DNA from: Glandiceps talaboti
Taxonomy: Eukaryota > Hemichordata > Enteropneusta > Spengelidae
Length of the DNA stretch: 60,000 bases
Assembly: GCF_964340395.1 (NCBI RefSeq)
Contig: NC_135566.1
Location: 5,496,501-5,556,500 of the forward strand
Direction of reading: 5' to 3'
Numbering within the stretch: position 1 is the stretch's first letter; every line of letters starts with the position of its first letter. Below are positions 1-12,000 of the stretch, piece after piece. The translations under genes and the position numbers were made by a program. A model generated the notes under the pieces. The model was given only the letters and a program-made list of their open reading frames with translations, made no database searches and was not told the origin of the DNA.

Positions 1-359
1 TCAGGAAATATTTATTTAAAGCACAAAACATAAAACACTGTACTCTCATATATCATGGATAGAGCTGCAAATCAAATTTTAAAGTTAAAGAATTTTTTTT
101 CACTGAAACATGCATATACTTATTCTGCCTGGATATTATTTCCATCAAATAAATGTATTTTAAGATATATCAAAAGTCTTTGTTAAATGTTTCTTTCCCA
201 TGATTATTATTTTTTGAATGGAAAAGACACAATTGAAAATAGGGTGTCCAAACTGTATGCTTTAATATAAGGACTTATCATGTTTATTATCTTTAAAATT
301 CATGTCTAATAGTAAATGAATTACGGTAGTGTGAGCTTTTTGGAAAATGTTTTAAAATA

Positions 360-521
360 TCAGACAACCACAGCTGTTTGGTGTGTTGAATTTGTCTCTG
401 CCTCTTCTTCTTCTCCTCCTTCTGCAGTTTCAATTTGTTGTACACTTTGTTGTGATGTGAGGCGATGTAGAAAATGTCTTAAGTCAGCTTTACCTTTTGC
501 TTCCTCCTCAGCTATCCATGT
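360..521 (-). CDS. TPCN1: TPC terminal coding exon
   Basis: Acceptor tttttacag at 524-522, stop TGA at 362-360. Encodes TWIAEEEAKGKADLRHFLHR and a low-complexity acidic end (EGGEEEEAE), finishing in a short hydrophobic stop-proximal tail. It corresponds to the variable glutamine- and glutamate-rich end of TPC1. The 3' UTR and polyadenylation signal lie in 1-359 or beyond; minus-strand AATAAA-type signals are possible near 149-154, but I cannot choose one. Confidence 0.85.
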   Translation of the reverse strand, partial: TWIAEEEAKGKADLRHFLHRLTSQQSVQQIETAEGGEEEEAETNSTHQTAVVV

Positions 522-3500
522 CTGTAAAAATAGGAAAGATATAAATTCAACTATTAAATTGTATTGCAAAGAGATAATGATCAACAGATTGATTATTTGA
601 ATACATTTTGCTTTGCAATATACAATGCAATGTGATTCATTCATTCATTTATCCATCCATCCATCCACCCACCCATCTGTTCTTCATGCCATCGCCCCGT
701 CAACCCAACCTCTCTCTCATCCACCCACCCCCCCTCCCTCCCTCCCACTCTCCCTCCATTCACCTGGCCCATCATTGCCTTCCTTCCTTCAGTCTTCCAT
801 TCATCCCTCCACCCACCCACCCACCCACCCACCCAGACTTTGAATGATCTCACCTTAACCTCATCCCTGTACATTATACAACTTAAGTCGGCCTTTGTAG
901 TACCTCGTAAGCCACGGAAAGTCAAACTCTCCTGAAATCAAGCAAAACACAGATATTGTGTGACTTTGACATTGGAATTATAACTTACTACTAGTTCAGC
1001 TAAGAGGATTTTTATCAAATTTAATTTAATTCAAATGAGAAGAATGCTGATGCTGACAATACTGAAGCTGTATGTACGGTATTTCAGTACTGGATGTAGT
1101 TTAGCTGAATACGCATGGGCAAATTTTTTGGAAGTAGGTCGCACTAACATTATACCTTAAGTGCATTATACAAATGAACTTGTGTTGTAAGTAAAGGATA
1201 CACTGGTGTCAAGTATAGCACAGACAATGATGTCAACAACTGTCATACAAAACATGTACAGTAACATCAGACTACAATGACAACATGTCAGATGCTAATT
1301 AAAAACAATTGCACTGGATACCACAGGATGAGTATGTTACAAGTAGTGGATATGTCCCTTGGACCGTCCATCAAATCAAAGTGTGCCTGACACTTTTTAA
1401 AATTACCATTCCATCAAATTGTTTCATGTGACACAGTTTGTTCATAGTACTTGTCCAATGGACATCTTTTAACAAGTCATTCTTTAATGTGTTTTTTTTT
1501 TTATATAGTGCTTTCCCACTGTGTGTTCTAAGCACTTTATAATTATTACCCCTGGCACGGATCTATATCAGCAGCAGCAGCAGCCCTTTATACTTCCTCA
1601 ACTCCCTGGGGAATATATGTACAATCCACTGCAGCCTTTATAAGCACATAGGATTAAAGTATTCACATTGCAACCTCTATCCTACCAGGTCCCCAATTAT
1701 ACAGCAGGGTTGACTGAGGCACAATCGTGGTTCAAATCTTGCCCAATGACTTTAGCCATTCAGAAACAAATGACAGCGAATGGGCTAAAACCTGCAACCT
1801 GCAGCTTCCATGCTGGCCACTCTTAGCATGCGACCATCATGACTCCATTTGCCACTATTAAAGTTTGTCAACTTCACTCAAATTACACACTATAGTATCA
1901 TCAACTTTATTCTGATTATGATAGAATTAATGTACTTTTACTTCAATCTTATAAGTCTCCGGTGTTATCTCTGCCATTATTAGATAGCTGTTGACATGTT
2001 AATAACAAAATTCCTACTTCTGAAATTACGAATGCGTTATCAAATATAAACACAATGAATCACAACTTTGGTGCTATCTTCGGCATGACTAATTGACATG
2101 GTAATATAATAACATTTCTATTTTTGAAAGTATGAATGTATAATGAAAGACGTGTATACAAAGGGATATACAAACACACAGAGATGCACAAACATATAAA
2201 TTACTTCTAGTATTTTGAAAAGAACCAAAGGATCAGTTTAATTAGATATGAGATTTATAGTTGATTTACATGTATACAACAGTCCTCACAACTGTTGCAA
2301 CGTATATAATCTGATTACCTATGTTACTCCTTTGATTGGAATCCATAACACAAATGACTATAATAGTTCTGGTAAACCAAGATTATCTATAAATGAAAGA
2401 ATTTGTCACAGATGCAATACTAATGAAATAGATGATGAGTTTCACTTATTATTTTCATGTAAGGCGCATAAATCTGAAAGAATTATATTGTTCCAGAATT
2501 GTTATAGTAATATTAATATTTCTACTTTTTTCACTATATCACAAAAAGAAATAATCTTAAAAATGATAATGAAATTAATTATCTTGATCTTGCTTTATTA
2601 AAAAACAAGTCATTGAGAATGACATAGTCCCCGCTATGATTGGGTTTTAAGGAATTATCACTACTCTGATCACGCAACAACACTTGTGAACCTAAATCAA
2701 ACAGACTTAGATATGTTGTGTCTGCTTGTTGGACATGGAACATGCCTACAACAATAAAGGATTGGTCGGGTATGGGGGATCATATCACGATGAAAATGGA
2801 TATGCACATGTATGTCATAGAACACTGTCCTAATACCAACTTTGAATGAGATCTGTTCAAGCATGTCTGAGTTATGGCTTTAGACAGGGAAAATTTGCAA
2901 ACAAAATAGCTGCCAGGTGGCCATATTGGATCGTATCATGAAACAAATTGACGTGCATATGTATGCCATTGTATGTTGCCCCTGTACCAAGTTTGAAAAA
3001 AATCGGTCCAGGCATCTCCAAGAAACGGCTGCGGACGGACGGACGGACGGACGGACAGACGGACAGACGGAATCCAATCCATAGGTCCCCGTCCCGGACT
3101 TCGTCCGGTGGGGACTTAAAACCCACAGATACGTGCTGACTTTCCATGTAGCTCCATGCAGCAAGTAGCTTGTATACTTTTTTTTTCAGTTCGGAACCTT
3201 TCATATTTCATTTTGTTTTTTCAAAATATTGTACCATACCACACTCTCTGGTAGTGTGTGTGCATGTAGTGTATCAAAGATTGATTGATTGACAGTATTA
3301 AAGTTTTGTGTCTAATTAAACTTGTGATGTGTTGATCTAGTACACACAATATAAATATATCTAGCAAAGATCAATAGATATTCCTTGGAGCCTGAAAAAA
3401 TATTCATTTATGATTTCATGTTAAAACTGAATTAGAAATTTTATACTATAGGACATTCAATACCATGAATATGTTATTAGTATGGGTATGAAGTGTGAGT

Positions 3501-5863
3501 GACATTTCAATGTACATTTCAATGTGTATCAGTACAAAAACATGAAACTCGTGATTAGATTTTGTTGAGGAAACGTATATTGAAATTGAACGAAATGGTA
3601 AAAACTGAAAGAGATGGTTAACAATGTCACACATAGTAAACATTAAGCTGTAAATCATGGCATTTTCAAACAAAAAATGCAAAAACCATTTTTGACCATT
3701 TACATGGAAACACTGGAGACAGAACAATTGTAAAATGATCCTGTTGGACATGTTAAAGCGTGTGCATAGAGTACATCACCAGGAATGACCACATTGATCA
3801 CATCATCAATGTGGACATTCCTGGGGTCAAATTTATATGTTTTCAGATTGTTGTATTTTCGATCACTTTAGAATACACAACTCATTGTTTTAATCTTTCT
3901 GTTTCCACCCATTTACATAGATCCAAATGAAAACATCATTTAATTGAAAACAATCCACCTTTGTCAGCATTTTCAAATCGTACGTTTTCATGGTGTTTTG
4001 GTGTCTTCATATAAATGGTAGATGCAAATGAAACAAAATAGTTGCATTTTCATTTGAGAAAACACCATCATGTAGACAGGACCTGAGGCTAAGCTTCACC
4101 GGGTTTTTTGAGGAAACCATTCCATGAAAGATTAAAATTGAATGAACTGGTAATAATTTCACACTTCAGCCTTAAAGCTTAACCATTTTTAAGAGGAAAA
4201 ACCCCAATTAAAATTGTATGTTATAGAAAAATTCAAAATGATGATGGAACATGCTTGAAGCAAAAAGATATGCTATTCAACAGTATTCCATACATAAGAT
4301 TTTTAGCACTGAGTACATGTAGATGAAAAAATGTGTGTTTTAGAATTACAAATATGAACAAAATTGATATTTCTTATCATGTTATATAACGTAAAAGTCT
4401 CTACTCACCACTTGACTGAGTTGTTGGTGTAGTGATGCTAGATCTAAGTCAGCTAAATATCGAGGGAAATTGTTTTCAAGCTCACTTTTTGTTAATGGTA
4501 TGTCGACTTCAACCATTCTTTCTTCCAAAGCTTAAGAACAATTTTCAAACCAAATAAAAATGGTTACAGGATGCTTAAAACTATGAATAAGAGATGATCA
4601 TTTGGGAATTTCAAATTGGCGTCAACGAATTTCAAAAGCTGTACTTGGAATAATACACTAGGGAAGAATATGGTCTATTGTGGGTTCTAATTTTGTTAGC
4701 AAATGTGATAAATTTTATATTATAATCTTCATGTTTTGGTTATCTCTTTCAGAACTTACACTTTACAAGAGAAAATACTGAAAAAAAATTTGTTATATGT
4801 TTTTTTTTGAAATGTTGCATTTTTATCAGCAAAATATCAAAAAAGTGGAAGAAAATAAAAACCCAAAGGAGATGAGGTGTTGAAGGTAGAATAATTGTTT
4901 TCTCATCTGGAAGCATACTATGAATAAATAACAGATAAGTATGAAAGTAACAGCAGTATGACATGTCGTTTCTCTCATTTAAAGTCATCAATTTTTCAAA
5001 TTAAATGCTTCAAACTGTGAAGAAGGAATGTATACATGTATGCTGGGGAATGTAAAATGATAGGAAGGCAAGATATCACGCAGCTGAAAATTACACTTGG
5101 GAGAGTAGAGCAACAATTTTTATCATCTGGAAGCACACTATGAATACAATATTAATCAGATGAAAGTAACGACAGTATTAGGTTGCAATTTTGCTCTCAA
5201 ATGGGCTGAAGATATTGAAGTTTTATGCATTTTGGAGTTTGTTGCTTACTAACAGGTTCTGTAATATTCTATTTACTAACTTGTTATTGGTAGAGTTACT
5301 ACCGTAGAATTCCAACCTGGCATTTATGAATAATGCATAAAAATGCACCTCTCTTTTTCACTTGATTGCAAAGTCTTGACAAATTGAACAACATTCCTGA
5401 ACTACATGTAACATGATAAAGTAACACACAGAGAAATGAAAGATAGAGTCAAATTATAATTGGGTTATCCTTTGCAATTTAGAAAAACATTGCCAGGACA
5501 TGCATGTATGTATGAAATGGAAAATTTACACTATAAAGAGATACATGGCCAGGATATGTATGTATGAAATAGAAAATTGACAATATAAAGCTGTGAACTT
5601 ACTGTCCTTCTGTTCTCTAGATTTAATAACTGTAATTTGATACTGCATTCTAAACAAGAAAGCCTCTAAAATGAAAGCAATGGCTATGGTAATCACAACC
5701 TGTATGATATAAAAGCAGGTAGAAAAATAAAGTTACAGATATTCATCATTGAACAATGTCATATAAAAAAAACATATTGCAAAATATGTACTTTCTATCA
5801 TGAATTCAAAGAAAAGGCAATGAGGTTTTTTCTCAACGATAATCACCATGTTTTTTTTGACTC

Positions 5864-5906
<43 letters not shown>

Positions 5907-5981
5907 TGAAAGACACACCTTTTTATTCCTCAATGACACTCACCATGTTTTTTTACTTAACACACATACATGTATGCAGGT

Positions 5982-6030
<49 letters not shown>

Positions 6031-9000
6031 CTTGCGCACATGCACACACTGCCATACCTGTAGTGCAGTATTGATTGCTTGTTAAGTGCTAAAAGAAAAC
6101 AGTATGAAATTTAAACTTTGTGACAGCCCTATAAACATAAACCATGCAATTGCAATTTTTGCTTGAGGGTGTTCAATATATCCAAATCCAATAGCTGGAT
6201 TGTTTCACATTGGTTCACTGCAAGTACATAAATCTACTTACCATACTTGATATGTAAAATAACATGAAGTAGATTCTACTCCATCTGGAAGTCACAATGT
6301 ACACAGCTTCCTGTAAATAACAAATTAAACATAATTTTATACAATGTACATGAATAACAAACAAATGGTCACGAGTGACCATAGCTAGCTCAAAGAGTGA
6401 ACGTTACTATTTTAAATCTTTAATCACTTGGTTTGTGTAAACTCTAAATGTAGGGTTAGGTCTTGGTAAATTCCAAGAATTCAACTTGCACTGCTATCCA
6501 TGCACTTTAGGACTGACAGAGACCAGTGAAGTGATATACTAGTATGCCCTGAAATTAAAAGTTACATGATGATGCAAAACACAATAATGCCAGAATGGTT
6601 ATAGAACATCACGTAAAGCATATTTCATTGAATCAAAATGCATGCATCATTGCAATGCTTTTGGGCAGGATGGTGGTGATCTTGACACTGGTTCAAGGTA
6701 CTGACCGATTGGGGATCGGTTGAGACTTTGTTTAGACTAATTTAGTCTTTATCTATGAAAAGTTTAACCTATTGCTAAAATCTGACACAAATTGGTGCCT
6801 GAACTGCCTCTCACAAGGGGATTGATTTATACAAGTGATAACATTTACTATCTTCAGACTACAACTGTGAGTGTCGACTCTAAAGCAACATCAGTCGCAA
6901 AAGTGATAAGCTGCGACGTCTTGGGCCGCATTCAAATGTTTGGAATGTGATGATTTGCTTACCATAGTAATATGCCAATTATTGATAATGGTCAGCTCAA
7001 ACAGTGTAACTGGGTGAACAGAAATGGACACAACATGATGTAATAAAACAAAACAGTGACTTGAAAACATTTGCAGTGGAACTTTATAAAACAGAGTATT
7101 TCATGTCCTTAAGGATGTAAATAGTCATACTCTAGGTAATTTTTCCAATATAATGACTCTGAAAAATTACCTCTCGCAGCAAGATATGGACCGATATTTG
7201 GCAAATAACATATACTTACATCCACTTTGAAAGTAGCTGGGTGGAAAATGTTTTATTTCTACAATACTGTACATGCATAATTATACATTATTGACACACA
7301 CACACGCACACACACGTGTACTACTGCAAATACTGCTCAAAACTAAAATTGCAAGTTATGTGAATATCATATATTTATGTATAATTGTCATCTAAGGTGT
7401 ACATATGTTGGAGTTTGGTGGTATACCTCCATGGTTGGAGAATGATCTATTGTCCATTGATGGTTTCTAACCACCCCCATCCACCCATATGAAAACCAGG
7501 AATCAACACATTTCAATATAACTGCTATTGAGCAAAAAGTGATCTTTTATGGGAGCAACACTTTGGTGGGAGCACATCTTTTTGATTGGGAACCCTCATT
7601 CTGATAGAGTACACCTCTATGTCCCTGTCGACCACCAAACTATGTGTGTACAAAAAACAAAGATCTGCACCAGAATAGGCATCCTTGTTGACTACAGAAA
7701 CTAGAATCCAAACTTACCATAGCTGGCTAAAATATTTTCAAAATTATTCAAATAGAAATATTTATTCAAGTATTGCGTTTCAGGAGTAGTATTTCTGTAA
7801 CTGTAAAAAGCTTCCACTGAGGTATTTCTGGAAACAAAATAGAGTAAATCACATGAATTTCACAAGTTGATAGATCGATATAATAGAGAAAAATCAAAGG
7901 AGAAGGGCACATTAAACAGGAAAAGTATCTTTTTTTTTCATCCCACTTTGAAATACATTTTCTAACTTATCGAGGAGAAGGGGAAATTTGTATGCACATA
8001 TTAAACTAAACTGTCTCTGTCTTCTTTTTCTCACCCACTTTCAAAATTTGTATTTACTAAAATTTATATCCCTCTTTTCTTTGTACCTCTCTATTTTAAA
8101 TTGCCATTAAAGTCAAATTACAACCAATGAAAAAACACCAGTGTGTTTGCTTACTTGTGATAAGCATGTAAAGACATACAATGTAATTTAGTGTTGGTAA
8201 CTTATCAAAGCATAAGCACCACATGAGACCCAGATCCCATAACTCTGTGTGTTGATAGATAGAATGCTACATGTTATAACATTGAGTATAACTGTTAGTG
8301 TTACATTATAACTTTCACAGATATAAACAAACTGATAAAACTGTCTTCTGAACCTACATCCGAGGCACCCCCTGTTTTTTTTTTTATCATTTGTATTGTT
8401 GTTTTCACCTAATTTTGTCATTGTGTGAAGTCCTTCCTTTCTGACTTCATTCAAGCAAAAGCACTGGTGTTTTTTTGAGAGTTGTATCTTACTTACTTGC
8501 AACAATTTTTTAATTGGATTTCAGAAAAACATTCCATACCAATAATAGCAAAGAAATAATACATGATCAGGAGTACAATAGCAACACTGTAAAAAAAATA
8601 GAAACAAATATTTAAATTTTAACTAGGTGATATCTGTTTAGTATAAATACAACAGAGATTTACAAGAAAATAAAAATTCTAGTTATTAAATTTTGAATGA
8701 AATATCTGACATCATTCAAATTTTATATACTGCATACACATTATATAACATTTACAAGAAAAAAAATAAGTTCTAAAATTGAAGTTTGAATGAATTATGA
8801 CATCATTTGAAAATAAACATGAAAAAATAACATCTAGTTGTTGAAATTTTGAATGAAATATGATATCATTTCTAGGAAAAAAAACGTAACTAACATTTAC
8901 ACCACTAAAAATAGCTTCTATTGGATGATGGATGACATTTTGAATGTGATATGATACATCTATTTCATCTAAATAATCGTGACTAACATTAACATGAAAA

Positions 9001-12000
9001 AAATAACTTCTCATGATTCAATAATGCATGATGATATAGAGAACTGTCCCACGTAAAATTTAATATAATATTTGAAATGACATTAAGGTGAACAAACAGG
9101 GAGAAAAAACCTGATTACGTTTTATGTCTTGTGTTTGGATACAATTAAATTAGACTATTTTCAAGGCATTTTCCAGTTGAGTGAAGATTTGCAATCAAGC
9201 CATCCAAACATAATTCTATAACAGTGAACTACAACTTTAGAATGTACAGTTGTTACAGGGTGAGTATGCAGTTCTGATGAGATGAGCTATCAAATTCACC
9301 GAGGCTGGCTACAAAGTTTTATTAAAATAAACACATCAAAGGTACAGCAGAGTTTGACCTCTCACTGTGAAAGTGTTCATTGTCTGGTTTGTGAGGTCAT
9401 TCTCAAGTTCAATATTTGACAGTTTAAATGTGTAAAAATCTACCAAGTTATTTAAAAAAAATTACTGATATGTGCTGACTCTCCGCTAGCTCCATGCAGT
9501 GATTGTATACTTTTTACCAGTTGTGAACGTTTTATATTTCATTTTTGTTTTTCAAAATCTGTACCATATCACACTCTCTGGTAGTGTGTGTAGCGTAATA
9601 AAGATTGATCGATTACCAAGTGCCTATTGTAATCATAGTAGTAGTGTGTATGCTGCTACGGTTTACATTAAACAAAATACAGAGCAGATTGTGTGTCATC
9701 TTCATTGTGTTTATTTTAACATAAAACTTTGTGACAAGTTTCACTGAACTTGACATCTCATCTAATCCAAACTGTATGCTCATTTTGTAATGGTTGTATA
9801 TATTTGAAATAATTACGCTATCGTAAAAAATCCAAATGTAAGCTTTACAATGTATACTTTGTTTGAATTCCAAAATCAAATAATGATATTCATTCCATTT
9901 CACTCAATAATTGATAGACAGATCGAATCTTGTACATGTTGCACACGGTTGGTTTCACTTAATTTGATGTATTTCCACCACAGCATTGATTATTATATTG
10001 TTGTGTACATAACCTTTAGGTCTACATTCATGCATGATGTGATAAGGAAATTTCAATATATATTAATGTGATATCACTCATAACTCCTGTCAAAAAAGTA
10101 CCAACAAATAGTCTCTGCTGTCATACAATTCAAAGTACAGACAAATAAAAACAAATTACTGTAAACAATTTCTGGTTTATATTTTAATGGACTAAATTAT
10201 AGCCGGGGAGTACAGAATATATGACAAAAACCAACAGCTGATGCCTTCAAAAAGAACCTAAAGACATATCTATTCTGCAGAGCATTCTAACTGTACAGCG
10301 CCTCTGAACTCTACATCGTAGTGGAAAGTACAGTGCTTCTTAACTCTACATCGTAGTTGAAAGAACAGTGCCTCTGAACTCTACATCGTAGTGGCAACTG
10401 GCATTTTATAAATTCACTGATTGATTGTTTGACTGATTGATTGATTGATTGACTGATTGACTGATTGATTGTTTAGGAACATAGAATTGAGTATGACCAC
10501 CCTTAGAAGTGTCAGACCATTGTCTCTAAAGGCAAGGAACCTGTCATTTCACTGACAATAAATTAATGCATGTTAAACTACAAAACCTACCTGACCATTC
10601 TTGGAAGTAAGACAAATAAAGTGTCCATAACATCTCTATATCTCTTCTTTATCTTGAACAACCTAGCGGAATGAATATTACACAACACTTGAAATATCAT
10701 GTACATTTGAGAAATCTATTGCAAACATCATTATCTATGTGTTCACGTCATGCACAAAACTATATGACGGTTAGCTGGTAAGTATATGTTCAATGCAAAA
10801 GTTAGCTGGTAAGTATATGTTCATCCAAAGTTAGCTGGTAAGTATATGTTCAATGCAAAAGTTAGCTGGTAAGTATATGTTCAATGCAAAAGTTAGCTGG
10901 TAAGTATATGTTCAATTATTATTATTATTTATTTATTATTTATTTATAAACGGCAATGCATCCATTAAATGGCTTTTCATGCAAATGCAAGATAAACAAA
11001 TACAATACAGATTTAAAATACAAATATACATAACAGACAGAAATTTAAGCACTGTACAATAATGACCATCTTGAGGAAAGAGTACAAAGGGCATTAAATT
11101 TATGAACTATTTGCAGCGATGGATGCCCTGTATCTGAAGGAACGAGAGTGGGCTTTCGGAATGTGGAATTTGGTCCTTGTATTGTATTGATGAAACGTAT
11201 CATTGGTTGAAATAAGTTCAGAAAGGTACGATGGTACTTTGTTAATAATACATTTTTTGACAAGTTTATTGAAGTTGTGGTTATGTCGCTCTTGAATGGT
11301 TGGCCAATCAAGTCTAAGTCTGGCGGTAGTGACATGTTCAGACTTCTTTAGCCCACATTGGATGCAGACAGCGAAATTGATTATACGTTGCAAGCTGCAT
11401 TTTAATGTGATACTACAGTTTGAATAAACAGTGTCACAGTAGTCCAGGAGTGAGAAAACTGTAGCTGTGATGATATTCTTGCGAATTTTTTCAGGAATAC
11501 AACGTCTTGCTCTAGCCAGGGTAATAAGTCGATAACCACAAGCTCGACGGAGGTAGGCTATATGGTTTGACCATTTGAGTTCAGGGTCAAGTCTAAGACC
11601 CAAACAAGTCGCACTGGTGGTTGCCTGAATAACATGATCGCGAGTAGAGAGGGTTTTAATGTGATCTGGTATTTTCTGCAATTGTTGACGAGTGCCAAGT
11701 AACATGAATTGGTATTTAGAAATGTTGGGTTTGAGAGAGTTGGAGTGAAACCATGTTGTGAGATTGTTGATTTCATCGATCAACTCATCGTGTAAGGCAT
11801 CTAAGTTGGAGATAGGAGCTGCTTTTAAGATGTTGATATCGTCAGCATAGCCGTACATTGGTGTATTAGATTGGAGCCAGAGTGGAAGGTCGTTGATATA
11901 GAGGGAGAATAGAAGTGGGCCGCAGACGCTTCCTTGAGGTACCCCGGTTTTAACAGGAATGTGATTTGAAGTGTAAGAATCAAGTTTAACACATTGAGTG

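Noticed and set aside
316-600. Plus-strand 94-aa frame
   Set aside because: Antisense shadow of the last TPC exon.
608-925. Several frames over the C-rich tract
   Set aside because: Simple-sequence translation. Only the part at 854-931 on the minus strand is real, as a TPC exon.
2872-3204. Minus-strand 94-110 aa frames
   Set aside because: They read through the GGAC microsatellite of a dispersed repeat.
5733-6063. Frames on both strands across (CA)n
   Set aside because: Microsatellite translation; the real coding part nearby is 5603-5699.
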